Shown here piece after piece: positions 36,450-44,467 of a stretch of DNA of 64,000 nucleotides (its first letter is position 1; each line of letters opens with the position of its first letter). The translations under genes were made by a program, and so were the position numbers. This stretch comes from Gloeocapsa sp. PCC 7428 (GTDB taxonomy: Bacteria > Cyanobacteriota > Cyanobacteriia > Cyanobacteriales > Chroococcidiopsidaceae), in assembly GCF_000317555.1 (NCBI RefSeq), contig NC_019745.1, positions 4,650,001 to 4,714,000 of the forward strand, in the 5' to 3' direction. A model generated the notes under the pieces. That model saw only the letters and a list, made by a program, of their open reading frames with translations, made no database searches and was not told the origin of the DNA.

Positions 36450-37490
36450 TTAGGAAGATAAAACTTGGTGAAGAAAATCTTGATGCATCAAAGCGCGATC
36501 TATTAAAGAGTGTATTTGATCTGGAGTGAGAAAATTGCCGTTGGCATAACATTCGAGCAATGTATTGCAAATTACATAATGTTCTTCTGGAATTTCAGTT
36601 AAATTCCATCCTGGCAAATCAAGTTCTATCATCAATTTACTGACTTTAGGATCGTAACTCAAAGCAAAACACCGACACCCCTCCGCCGCAGCCATAATTA
36701 GACTGTGGAGACGCATTCCGATCGCCATTTCGACACCGCGAAAAAGCCCTTTTAAAGCTTGAGGATCTTCAAGACAAAGAACTTTATGAACACCAGGAAG
36801 TTTTGATGCAACAGCTTCGGCGATCGCCAAATCTTGACTTTGCTGAAATGGCACAAGCAGAATACAAGTTTGCGTTGCTTTTTGAAAATCAATCAACGCC
36901 CGCGTGAAATTATCAAGGCGAGTTGCAGTTAGTTGGGGATGCGATCGCAAAGTTACCGCGACTCTCGGCGCAGGTAAATCCCATAACCCTGGTACGGGCG
37001 CAGATTCTAACGCCCACACTGGATCGGGGGCGAGAGTACACGGAATTCCCCATTCTGATAATAACGCCGCACTGCCCTGATCGCGGACACTCACTGCGGT
37101 ACACTTGCCAAAAGCTCGCCGTGCTAGCTTCATTGTCGTATTGCGCTTTAATGGGCCAATTCCCTGCGCCCAAGCGATCGTTTTCAATCCAAGCTGTTGC
37201 GCTAGAATCATTAATCCGCCGTAGTACAACGGGCTAATCGCACTCGTGACATCTTGCAGCAAACTTCCACCACCCCAAACGAACGCATCTGATTTGCGCA
37301 AAGTTTGGAGTACGCTGAATAAATTCAAGCGATCGCACGCTTCAACGTGATAGCGATCGCGCGTCTGTTGTGGATTACCCGAAAGTACGATTGGCGTCAC
37401 ATGGTTTGGTAGCATTTGCAATAAGGTTGCAAGCAAAGCCTCATCGCCACCGTTGCCTTTACCATAATAGCCACACAAAACAACTCGCAT
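36450..37490 (-). CDS. csaB: Polysaccharide pyruvyl transferase CsaB
   Basis: The enzyme adds ketal-linked pyruvate to cell-surface polysaccharide, which in Gram-positive bacteria anchors SLH-domain proteins. The protein has 346 residues from ATG 37490 (MRVVLCGYYGKGNGGDEALL, the conserved nucleotide-sugar fold start). It carries DAFVWGGGSLLQDVTS, TIAWAQGIGPL and MRLHSLIMAAAEGCRCFALS, all typical of the CsaB family. A GTG three codons upstream is an alternative start. In cyanobacteria it could modify surface glycans that hold SLH-porins; this is inference from the family. Confidence 0.9.
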   Translation of the reverse strand: MRVVLCGYYGKGNGGDEALLATLLQMLPNHVTPIVLSGNPQQTRDRYHVEACDRLNLFSVLQTLRKSDAFVWGGGSLLQDVTSAISPLYYGGLMILAQQLGLKTIAWAQGIGPLKRNTTMKLARRAFGKCTAVSVRDQGSAALLSEWGIPCTLAPDPVWALESAPVPGLWDLPAPRVAVTLRSHPQLTATRLDNFTRALIDFQKATQTCILLVPFQQSQDLAIAEAVASKLPGVHKVLCLEDPQALKGLFRGVEMAIGMRLHSLIMAAAEGCRCFALSYDPKVSKLMIELDLPGWNLTEIPEEHYVICNTLLECYANGNFLTPDQIHSLIDRALMHQDFLHQVLSS

Positions 37491-37590
37491 CTTCCTCACG
37501 TCATTACCTCAGATAACTTAACAAAAACTCTATCCGAGATTGTCATCCCTCAAAAAATTCAAAGTAGTAGCATAATAAAGCACTGAAGTA

Positions 37591-37631
37591 TCTATTTCTT
37601 CACCCTGACCTCCGACCCCTGATCCCTCATT
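37591..37631. repeat. TGACCTCCGACCCCTGATCCCTC repeat upstream of the DUF2499 gene
   Basis: The segment CACCCTGACCTCCGACCCCT then GATCCCTCATT runs up to the ATG at 37632. It is the inverse of the GGTCAGAGGTCAG family and may affect the leader of the DUF2499 transcript. Confidence 0.6.
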
Positions 37632-37976
37632 ATGCACGCCCTCTCAATTCCAACTTGGATTATTCACGTTTCTAGTGTGATTGAATGGATTGCCGCAATT
37701 TGGTTAATCTGGACATATGGTGAAGTCACTCGTAATCGTAGCTGGTGGGCTTTATCTGTTGCGATGTTACCCGCACTTGTGAGTGCGATGTGTGCTTGTA
37801 CGTGGCATTTTTTTGATAATGCTGAGTCGCTAGAGTGGCTAGTGACGCTGCAAGCGACAATGACAGTTGTTGGAAATTTCACACTGTTAATTGCTGCGTG
37901 GTTGATTTGGCGTTCTACAACCGAAGGAGAGGTCAGAGGTCAGGGGTCAGGGGTCAGGGATATAGGAAAGAACTAA
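37632..37976 (+). CDS. DUF2499 membrane protein with a repeat-derived C-terminal tail
   Basis: The protein has 114 residues and three membrane segments: WIIHVSSVIEWIAAIWLIW, WALSVAMLPALVSAMCACTW and MTVVGNFTLLIAAWLIW. This matches DUF2499, conserved in cyanobacteria and plastid-bearing eukaryotes, with unknown role. The last 15 or so residues (GEVRGQGSGVRDIGKN) come from a GGTCAGAGGTCAGGGGTCAG repeat (37929-37950) that has entered the 3' end of the gene and replaced the original stop. The DUF3593 gene follows about 120 bp later, an arrangement I believe is commonly conserved. Confidence 0.85.
   Translation: MHALSIPTWIIHVSSVIEWIAAIWLIWTYGEVTRNRSWWALSVAMLPALVSAMCACTWHFFDNAESLEWLVTLQATMTVVGNFTLLIAAWLIWRSTTEGEVRGQGSGVRDIGKN
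37929..37962 (+). repeat. GGTCAGAGGTCAGGGG repeat lying inside the end of the DUF2499 frame
   Basis: The segment GAGGTCAGAGGTCAGGGGTC then AGGGGTCAGGGATA is the same unit seen at 5256, 52460 and 54637. Here it encodes GEVRGQGSGVR. Confidence 0.8.
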
Positions 37977-38096
37977 AACCTAAGGAGACAATCAAAAATG
38001 TCTACAAGCTCAAATCTCGTAGTTTTAACTGTAGGAATTCTCCAATTTCTGATCTCTGAGTCCTCTTCATTTCAGTGTTAGCCAAAAGCCGAAACT

Positions 38097-38417
38097 ATGA
38101 TTCAAGATGTCTCGTTCCTTATACACCCTTCCAAAGAAACGCTATTTGCGTTATCGTTGTTTCCTTACTTGGGTTTTTTATGGTTTCTCACGCGGACTCC
38201 GCAAATGCCACGTTTAGCATTAATTGGCTTTTACTGCACATTAGTATTTGTTGGTGTCACCATTCCTGCTGGAATTTATGCTCAAGTTCACTATGGTGAA
38301 TCATTAGCAAATGTTGATTGGTTACACGGAGGTGCAGAATTTTTCTTGACGCTATCGAATATTTTGGTCGTGCTAGGCTTCCGACAAGCCATCAAAGAAA
38401 GAGAAGCGAAAAGTTAA
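38097..38417 (+). CDS. DUF3593 membrane protein
   Basis: The protein has 106 residues and three hydrophobic segments: [35 protein letters not shown] and [14 protein letters not shown]. The start [20 protein letters not shown] is typical of DUF3593, a cyanobacterial/plastid family of unknown function. It lies between DUF2499 and hisA, with 25 bp to hisA, so the three may be co-transcribed. Larger overlapping frames in this stretch are shadows. Confidence 0.85.
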   Translation: MIQDVSFLIHPSKETLFALSLFPYLGFLWFLTRTPQMPRLALIGFYCTLVFVGVTIPAGIYAQVHYGESLANVDWLHGGAEFFLTLSNILVVLGFRQAIKEREAKS

Positions 38418-38442
38418 TCACAGCGAATTACCAGTTACCCTT

Positions 38443-39216
38443 ATGGAAGTTATACCAGCGATAGATTTACTTGCAGGGAAATGCGTGCGGTTATATCAAG
38501 GAGATTATGCGCGATCGCAAGTCTTCAACGATAATCCCGCAGACGTAGCGCAGCAATGGGTAGAACAAGGCGCAACGCGATTGCACGTTGTCGATCTCGA
38601 TGGCGCGAAGCAAGGTAAGGTTGTCAATCTAGCTGCGATTGAGGCGATTACTGCGGCGGTATCCGTACCAATTCAAGTTGGCGGAGGATTACGCGATTCC
38701 ACTAGCGTTGCACAGTTATTAGACTTAGGCGTACAGCGCGTGATTTTAGGAACCGTTGCTGTTGAACAACCGCAATTAGTCGCCGACTTATGTCAAGAGT
38801 TTCCTGGGCAAATCGTTGTTGGAATTGATGCGCGCAATGGTAAAGTTGCAACACGCGGTTGGCTAGAAACATCAGAAGTGTTAGCAACGCAACTTGCAAC
38901 GCAGATGCAAGAATTGGGTGCTGCTGCAATCATTTATACTGATATTCACCGTGATGGTACGCTATCAGGACCTAATTTAGAAGCGCTGAGAGAACTCGCA
39001 ACAGAAATTTCGATTCCGGTAATTGCTTCTGGCGGTGTCAGTTCGGTTACAGATTTATTGAGTTTGCTGGCTCTCGAACCGTTGGGGGTCATCGGTGCAA
39101 TTGTTGGTCGTGCATTATACACTGGAGATATTTCGCTCAAAAGTGCGGTGCAAGCAGTTGGACAAGGTAGATTACAAGATATTCCACCCGATTTAGGATT
39201 TTCAGCGTTTGCTTAA
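38443..39216 (+). CDS. hisA: Phosphoribosylformimino-5-aminoimidazole carboxamide ribotide isomerase HisA
   Basis: This cytoplasmic enzyme catalyses the fourth step of histidine synthesis, an Amadori rearrangement of ProFAR to PRFAR. The protein has 257 residues and a (beta/alpha)8 barrel. Catalytic Asp is visible in [20 protein letters not shown] (Asp8) and in [16 protein letters not shown] (about Asp129). The phosphate-binding half-barrels are VGGGLRD and ASGGVSS. HisF, which uses its product, is encoded at 56963-57736. Confidence 0.95.
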   Translation: MEVIPAIDLLAGKCVRLYQGDYARSQVFNDNPADVAQQWVEQGATRLHVVDLDGAKQGKVVNLAAIEAITAAVSVPIQVGGGLRDSTSVAQLLDLGVQRVILGTVAVEQPQLVADLCQEFPGQIVVGIDARNGKVATRGWLETSEVLATQLATQMQELGAAAIIYTDIHRDGTLSGPNLEALRELATEISIPVIASGGVSSVTDLLSLLALEPLGVIGAIVGRALYTGDISLKSAVQAVGQGRLQDIPPDLGFSAFA

Positions 39217-39228
39217 TTTTATCTGTGA

Positions 39229-39362
39229 GTGGTAATCGGTAATTGGTAATGGGTAATGAAATTTAACTAAAAATTATCGCCCAACAACATTGGTTTAAAT
39301 TAAATAATAGAAAATCAAAAATTGATACTATATACCTACGCACCAATTACCCATTACCAGCC
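39229..39362. repeat. Inverted GGTAATGGGTAATG / CCAATTACCCATTACC repeat pair
   Basis: GGTAATCGGTAATTGGTAAT then GGGTAATG (39232-39259) faces CACCAATTACCCATTACCAG (39341-39360), with an AT-rich spacer between. The arms are complementary and lie between hisA and the Uma2 gene, where they could act as a terminator-like hairpin. Confidence 0.65.
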
Positions 39363-39393
39363 TTTAAATTGAGTCGATTTTCACTCAGTTACT

Positions 39394-39939
39394 ATGGAAA
39401 CATTGGCAAAGTGGACAGTAGACGATTATCACCGGATGATTGCATCGGGTATTTTAGACGATCGCCGCGTTGAATTGTTGGCGGGAAAAATTTACGAAAT
39501 GACACCAGAAGCACCAATACACGCGTTTTGTGGAGGAAGCTTAGCTGATTATTTCCGCGATCGCCTCAATCGTCAAGCCTTGGTTCGCGAATCCCGCCCC
39601 ATTACACTTGAAACTTCAGAACCAGAGCCAGATATTGCCATTGTACGGGGTTCTTGGAGCGATTACCGAAAGCGTCACCCTGGAGCTAATGACATCTATC
39701 TGGTGGTAGAGATATCTAATTCAAGTTTAACCAAAGTCTTAAAACAGAAGCAGCCTATATATGCAGCAGCAGGAATTCAAGAGTATTGGATATTAGATCT
39801 CACTGCGCTACAGCTAATTGTATTTCGCAATCCCCAAAGCAACGAGTATCAATCACGACAAGATATTAAATCTGGGATAGTATCTCCCCTAGCATTTCCA
39901 GCGATTACTTTATCAGTCGAGCAATTATTTTCGGTTTAA
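39394..39939 (+). CDS. Uma2 family (DUF820) putative endonuclease
   Basis: The protein has 181 residues with the PD-(D/E)xK fold pattern of the Uma2/DUF820 family, which is greatly expanded in cyanobacteria. Acidic residues lie in SEPEPDIAIVRG and in IYLVVEISNSSL, followed by a lysine in TKVLKQK. The N-terminal YHRMIASGILDDRRVELLAG and GIQEYWILDL are family hallmarks. The cellular role is uncertain; some members are thought to derive from transposase or restriction enzymes. It ends 4 bp into the convergent downstream gene. Confidence 0.88.
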   Translation: METLAKWTVDDYHRMIASGILDDRRVELLAGKIYEMTPEAPIHAFCGGSLADYFRDRLNRQALVRESRPITLETSEPEPDIAIVRGSWSDYRKRHPGANDIYLVVEISNSSLTKVLKQKQPIYAAAGIQEYWILDLTALQLIVFRNPQSNEYQSRQDIKSGIVSPLAFPAITLSVEQLFSV

Positions 39940-40211
39940 TAGCGATCTCGCCCTTCAATCCAAGCTAAAATTTGTTCTTGGGAAACATGGTAAATTCCAC
40001 GTTTGGTGATTGGATCGTAAGCACTCCACCAAATATTACCTTGGCGATCGCAAATAGACCAAACTTGCAGTTCTGATGATATGAGAAAATATTTGCGTAG
40101 CACTTGCCAAACGCTGTGTAGCCTGAATCGAAAACCTTGTTGAGTACATTTATCGAGTTGATTTTCGTTCATTTTCCTTCGTTGAGATTTTTGCCAATCG
40201 ACTAAATTCAT
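39936..40211 (-). CDS. Hypothetical protein (91 residues)
   Basis: The sequence contains FRFRLHSVWQVLRKYFLI, WSICDRQGNIWWSAYDPITK and SQEQILAWIEGRDRY, a mixed alpha/beta protein without signal peptide. An internal Met (MNENQLDKC, start 40172) is an alternative start. The aromatic-rich IWWSAYDP segment looks conserved in character, so I take it as a real gene, but I do not recognise the family. It converges with the Uma2 gene with a 4-bp overlap. Confidence 0.5.
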   Translation of the reverse strand: MNLVDWQKSQRRKMNENQLDKCTQQGFRFRLHSVWQVLRKYFLISSELQVWSICDRQGNIWWSAYDPITKRGIYHVSQEQILAWIEGRDRY

Positions 40212-40388
40212 CGTGTAAACCCTAAGTTTCTTGTGCTAAAGATAGTAGAATCTAACTAATATCTGAACATGACTTTATTGCTTCGATTGAGCAACAAACA
40301 AATCAGAAATTGAATCACGTCTATCAGTAAATTTGATAGATGATTTTTGTATTTTTGCGACAATACAGATAGTGCTGATGTATTCGTT

Positions 40389-41297
40389 ATGGGTTTTGAC
40401 TACCAAAGCCAACTCAAGCTGTCTCAACTGCAAGTTTTAATCGCAGTCGCCGATTGTGGTAGTTTTAGTGAGGCTGCTTTGCAGATGCAAATGTCACAAT
40501 CAGCAGTAAGTTATGCGATCGCGACTTTAGAAGAAGAACTAGGCATTTTACTGTTTACACGAGGGCGTTATGGCGCACATCTGACTTTTGTAGGCGAGCA
40601 AATTGTCGATCGCGCGCGTCAGGTTTTGTACTTAATGGAGGATATTGTTAAACAAGCAAACTTAGCTAAAGGTTTACAAGGCGGTTTAGTACGAATCTCA
40701 GCATTTCGCAGTGCCGGAACGCATATTTTACCAAAAATTATTGCGCAATTTTGTCAGCGCTATCCGGCGATCGCGGTGAGTATCGCAGAGTACGACGATC
40801 GCGCGAATGTAGAAGATGATTTACGCAAAGGGCGTGCTGATATTGGGATTACGTATTTACCAACAAGCCATGAATTTGAAACTTGGGAATTGATGCATGA
40901 TGAATTTGTCGTACTATTTCCTCCCAGCTTTGAGCCAAAATCCACTCAGCCGAGTTGGGAAGACTTAAAAGTTTATCCTTTGATTGTGCCTCCCGACGGC
41001 TGTGACTGCGATACGATGATGTACGCTCATTGTGCTAAATATGGTGTAACACTACAGGCAACGTATAAAATTCGCTCTGATACCACAATAGTTAACATGG
41101 TTGCACAAGGATTAGGAACTGCGATTAGTCCTCGCCTTGCTGCTGAACCAATTCCAGAAGGGGTACAAGTTTTTAGTCTTCCAGTACCCTTTTTTCGGAC
41201 GATTAATGTTGCTATACTCGCAGACGCGTTACTAACTCCGGCTGGATTTGCATTGCTCGATCTTCTCAAAAATAGCTTTGTACCAAGCCGTCTCTAG
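40389..41297 (+). CDS. LysR-type transcriptional regulator
   Basis: The protein has 302 residues from ATG 40389. The winged helix-turn-helix occupies the first 60 residues (LSQLQVLIAVADCGSFSEAA, MSQSAVSYAIATLEEELG). It is followed by the periplasmic-binding-protein-like effector domain (VRISAFRSAGTHILPKIIA, RKGRADIGITYLP). The C-terminal half has GCDCDTMMYAHCAKYG with several Cys. The ligand is unknown. The next gene, a frameshifted SDR, lies 41 bp downstream on the same strand and may have been its target. An earlier in-frame start at 40347 is less likely. Confidence 0.87.
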   Translation: MGFDYQSQLKLSQLQVLIAVADCGSFSEAALQMQMSQSAVSYAIATLEEELGILLFTRGRYGAHLTFVGEQIVDRARQVLYLMEDIVKQANLAKGLQGGLVRISAFRSAGTHILPKIIAQFCQRYPAIAVSIAEYDDRANVEDDLRKGRADIGITYLPTSHEFETWELMHDEFVVLFPPSFEPKSTQPSWEDLKVYPLIVPPDGCDCDTMMYAHCAKYGVTLQATYKIRSDTTIVNMVAQGLGTAISPRLAAEPIPEGVQVFSLPVPFFRTINVAILADALLTPAGFALLDLLKNSFVPSRL

Positions 41298-41338
41298 CGA
41301 TCGCAGTATAATTATTTCACCCTACAAAATCCTAAGTG

Positions 41339-42057
41339 ATGGGACGATTATCAAATCAAGTTATCGTTGTCGTTGGTGGCGGTTCGGGAATTGGGTTAGC
41401 TGTGGCGAAACTAGCTCATGCTGAAGAGGCAAGGGTCATTATTTTAGGGCGTTCATTAACAAAGCTCGAACAAGCAAAAAGTTTAATTGGGCAAAATATC
41501 AGAGCGATCGCAACAGATATCATGGATGAAACCGCAGTTACTCAAGCATTTGCTGAAATTGGAACTTTCGATCATTTGTTCATTTCTGCTCAAGATGCTA
41601 CTACGGCGACCTTATCAGAAACTACCATCGAAAAACTGCGTCCTACCTTGGATAGTAAAATTTGGGGAGCCTTCCATGTTGTGAAACACAGCATCTTTCA
41701 AATGCGTTCTGATGGCTCAATTACCTTTATTTCGGGTTTAGCTGGGCGACGCGGTTATCCTGGCTTAGCAGTAGCAGGAGCCGCGAATGCAGGAATTGAA
41801 GCAGTTGCGCGAAATTTAGCAGTTGAGTTAGCGCCTATACGAGTCAATACAGTTTGTGCAGGTGTTGTTGATACAGAAATGCTCGATAGAATATTTGGCG
41901 ATCAACGTGCAGAGGTGGTGAAAGCGATCGCCCAAAAACTTCCTGTTAAGCTTGGAAAACCAGAGGAAATTGAGGCGGTGCAGTTTTATTTTTAATGGGC
42001 AACGGTTTTATGACAGGAGCTACTGTGCTAATAGACGGTGGAGATGCATTGGTTTAA
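41339..42057 (+). pseudogene. Short-chain dehydrogenase-like gene with a frameshift near its 3' end
   Basis: This is an SDR Rossmann fold with the cofactor motif GGGSGIG after VIVVV. The first frame stops at 41995, just after EIEAVQFYF. In another frame the expected ending follows: LMGNGFMTGATVLIDGGDAL to TAA 42057. One extra T in CAGTTTTATTTTT (about 41976-41988) explains the shift. The SDR catalytic Tyr and Lys are absent: the place of YxxxK reads VAGAAN. The enzyme may therefore never have been a classical oxidoreductase, and some SDR subfamilies do lack them. A homopolymer sequencing error is possible. Confidence 0.7.
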
Positions 42058-42081
42058 TTGCGTATAAATACATATAGATTA

Positions 42082-42153
42082 GAGCGGGTGCGCATTATTT
42101 CAGTATGTAGAGCAAGTGAGGAGGTAAAACTATATGAATGCTCCAGAGTTTGA
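42082..42153 (+). pseudogene. brnT: Remnant of a BrnT toxin gene (C-terminal end only)
   Basis: In this frame the DNA reads ERVRIISVCRASEEVKLYE then a short tail and TGA 42151-42153. RIIS..RAS..E...YE is the typical C-terminus of BrnT ribonuclease toxins. The frame opens directly after the SDR stop at 42057, so the main part of brnT (about 70 residues) is missing. It overlaps the start of the BrnA-like gene by 20 bp, as in intact brnTA operons. Confidence 0.6.
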
Positions 42154-42409
42154 TCAAAAATTTGATGCAAATGAGGACATCACCGCATACCTTGATCTGA
42201 ACACGATTCATCGTCCAGCTTATGAGCAACGACGAGTAAACGTTGATTTTCCCACATGGATGATTGAAGCACTTGATCAAGAGGCTGCACGCATAGGCGT
42301 AACCCGACAATCAATCATAAAAGTTTGGATTGCCGAGCGACTTGAGCAGCTAGCTAGCGCCCCACACTCCCTACTACTCGTGCATCGTTGGGATAATCGC
42401 CATGATTAG
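42134..42409 (+). CDS. brnA: BrnA-like CopG/RHH antitoxin, orphan
   Basis: The protein has 91 residues. A C-terminal ribbon-helix-helix is visible: RRVNVDFPTWMIEALDQEA, then GVTRQSIIKVWIAERL. This is typical of BrnA antitoxins, which bind BrnT and repress their own operon. Immediately upstream only the last codons of a brnT-like gene survive. It may now act as a solitary DNA-binding protein or neutralise a toxin elsewhere. The upstream GTGAGGAGG is a strong ribosome-binding site. Confidence 0.75.
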   Translation: MNAPEFDQKFDANEDITAYLDLNTIHRPAYEQRRVNVDFPTWMIEALDQEAARIGVTRQSIIKVWIAERLEQLASAPHSLLLVHRWDNRHD

Positions 42410-42486
42410 TGTTGTTATTATTAGTAATATTACCGTGAATTTGAAAGATAAAATTGAGATACAACTTAAGTATCACAAACAGCTAA

Positions 42487-42894
42487 ATGGCTAAGGATCG
42501 CTTTCACGATGCAGTTAAGATAGCGTTAGAGAAAGAAAGGTGGATAATTACTGCCGATCCTTACGAGATAAGTGTTGGGGATGTAGACTTTGAAATAGAT
42601 TTGGCAGCAGAAATGTTAGCTGCTGAACGAGCAGGTGAAAAAATTGCAGTTGAAATTAAGAGTTTTATCGGGAGATCAAGTGTATCAGAATTCCACACCG
42701 CCCTTGGGCAATTTATCAATTATCAATTTGCTCTCGAAGAATTTGAACCTGATCGCCAACTTTATCTTGCAGTGCCTGAGTCAATTTATAACTCATTTTT
42801 TCAGCGTCGTTTTATACAGTCAGTGATTATAAGAACTCGTATTCGTTTACTGGTTTACGATGAAACACAGGAGGTGATTGTTCAATGGCTGTAG
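42487..42894 (+). CDS. xisH: XisH family protein
   Basis: The protein has 135 residues. It opens MAKDRFHDAVKIALEKERW with TADPYEISVGDVDFEIDL, and has the nuclease-like core KIAVEIKSFIG and SEFHTALGQFINYQFAL, matching XisH. In Anabaena, XisH and XisI are needed with the recombinase XisF for excision of the fdxN element. The wider family has a PD-(D/E)xK-like fold (E..K in AVEIKSF). No recombinase is present here, and the pair is widespread in cyanobacteria without the element. It overlaps xisI by 10 bp. Confidence 0.9.
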   Translation: MAKDRFHDAVKIALEKERWIITADPYEISVGDVDFEIDLAAEMLAAERAGEKIAVEIKSFIGRSSVSEFHTALGQFINYQFALEEFEPDRQLYLAVPESIYNSFFQRRFIQSVIIRTRIRLLVYDETQEVIVQWL

Positions 42895-43217
42895 AGCAAT
42901 ATCGTCAAATCATTCAACAATTAATTTTAGAACGAGCAAAAAGGGGTGTATCACAAGAGAACATTGAAACGCAGGCTATCTTAGATACAGAGCGAGAGCA
43001 TTACCTCTTGTTGCATACAGGTTGGCGTGGAAATCGTCGAATACATGGGTGCAGCCTGCATCTTGACATCAAAGACGGCAAAATCTGGATTCAGCATGAT
43101 GGAACAGAGGTTGGAATTGCAACGCAACTCCTAGAATTGGGTGTACCAAAAGAAGATATTGTTTTAGCGTTTCACTCTCCTTATATGCGCCAGTTTACAG
43201 AGTTTGCGATCAATTGA
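42885..43217 (+). CDS. xisI: XisI family protein
   Basis: The protein has 110 residues. Hallmarks of XisI are YRQIIQQLILERAKRG, DTEREHYLLLHTGWRG, RRIHGCSLHLDIKDGKIWIQ and a C-terminal KEDIVLAFHSPYMR. It is the obligate partner of XisH, overlapping its 3' end. The two-gene layout with a nuclease-like first protein resembles toxin-antitoxin organisation, although its function outside element excision is not settled. Confidence 0.9.
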   Translation: MAVEQYRQIIQQLILERAKRGVSQENIETQAILDTEREHYLLLHTGWRGNRRIHGCSLHLDIKDGKIWIQHDGTEVGIATQLLELGVPKEDIVLAFHSPYMRQFTEFAIN

Positions 43218-43384
43218 CCTGATTTTCTGTAACCTTGCAAGTCAGTCTCGTTTGCGGTGCTTCCCCGCCTAGGGTTCTACTACGTGATATCAGCCTTAGT
43301 AGATTGTTTAAGGTTGACAGAGTTTTAGGTATGCTACAGGCATCTACATTAGATAATGTCTGTATATTTAAAAATATTTTGGCT

Positions 43385-44467
43385 ATGACTGATTCGCATA
43401 AAACTAAAGTACAGCAATGGTTATCAATCGGATTGCCGTTTCCTTTAGTTATTTTAAATGGTTGGTTACTATTACAAGCTTTTGAGTATTTTCAACCATT
43501 AGTGAGTATTTTTGTTTTGGCTGCTATTTTAGCTTTTATTTTAAACTATCCTGTTGATTTTTTGCAACAACGTCAAATTCAACGGAAATATGCTGTGGGA
43601 ATTGTTTTTATCACAGCTTTAGTCATTTTAGTTGGTTTAGGTATTACTTTAATACCGATCTTTTTAGAAGAATTAAATGAAAGTGCTAAACTACTACCAC
43701 AGTGGATAGATTCAGGAAGTGAGAAACTTCATGCTGTTGATGATTGGGCTGCATCGCGAAGCTTACCAATTAATTTCACAGAATTAGCAAGTCAAATTAC
43801 AGCACGTTTACCTGATGAATTAGAATCGTTAGCGAAGCGGTTTTTAGGAGTGGCAGTAGGGGCAATTGATAGCGTTTCAGAAGTCGTTGTCACAGTAGTA
43901 ATTAGTTTCTATTTTCTCCTAGATGGCGAACGAATTTGGCAAGGTATTATTAAACGATTTCCACCACGCTTTGGTATTGCTTTACAGCAATCTTTGAAAC
44001 AGAATTTTCAAAACTACTTCATTGGACAAGTTGCGCTAGCCGTCATTGTTGGCATTGCAATGACTTTAGTATTTCTCTTTTTAGATGTTCCTTTCGGTTC
44101 AATTTTTGGTTTGGGTGTAGGAATTCTAACGCTAATTCCTTTTGGTGATGTTTTGAGTTTTAGTTTAGTGAGTTTGTTAGTAGCTTCGCACGATTTTTGG
44201 CTTGGCGTAAAAACCTTAGCTGTTGCGCTTGTTGTCGATCAAATTATCGATCAAATTGTTGCACCGAGACTACTCGGCAGTTTTACTGGACTTAGCCCTG
44301 TAGGAATTATTGCAGCTTTAGCTATTGGCACAAAACTGGCAGGACTTTTAGGATTACTCGTTGCAGTACCTTTAGCAAGTTGTTTAAAAGACGTATTAGA
44401 TAATATGCAAGATGAACCGGAAGCGACTAATTCCGCAGTAACCGCAGACCGCTTAGTGTCACAATAA
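43385..44467 (+). CDS. AI-2E family transporter (UPF0118 membrane protein)
   Basis: The protein has 360 residues from ATG 43385, with about seven or eight membrane helices. The segments YFQPLVSIFVLAAILAFILN, VVVTVVISFYFLLDGERIW, FQNYFIGQVALAVIVGIAMT and IVAPRLLGSFTGLSPVGIIA are typical of the PF01594 family. Members export diverse small molecules or act as Na+(Li+)/H+ antiporters, so the substrate cannot be assigned. The frame is open 50 codons upstream with no conserved features. Its end overlaps the convergent coaT end by 41 bp. Confidence 0.87.
   Translation: MTDSHKTKVQQWLSIGLPFPLVILNGWLLLQAFEYFQPLVSIFVLAAILAFILNYPVDFLQQRQIQRKYAVGIVFITALVILVGLGITLIPIFLEELNESAKLLPQWIDSGSEKLHAVDDWAASRSLPINFTELASQITARLPDELESLAKRFLGVAVGAIDSVSEVVVTVVISFYFLLDGERIWQGIIKRFPPRFGIALQQSLKQNFQNYFIGQVALAVIVGIAMTLVFLFLDVPFGSIFGLGVGILTLIPFGDVLSFSLVSLLVASHDFWLGVKTLAVALVVDQIIDQIVAPRLLGSFTGLSPVGIIAALAIGTKLAGLLGLLVAVPLASCLKDVLDNMQDEPEATNSAVTADRLVSQ

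Noticed and set aside
37835-38299. Plus-strand frames of 74 codons overlapping DUF2499 and DUF3593
   Set aside because: They are out-of-frame readings of the two conserved genes and of the repeat between them.
42487-43217. xisHI as evidence for an excisable fdxN-type element here
   Set aside because: No XisF-type recombinase and no direct-repeat attachment sites are visible; xisHI pairs are widespread without the element.
43235-43384. 50-codon upstream extension of the AI-2E transporter
   Set aside because: It has no conserved residues and no ribosome-binding site; the family normally begins near MTDSHK.
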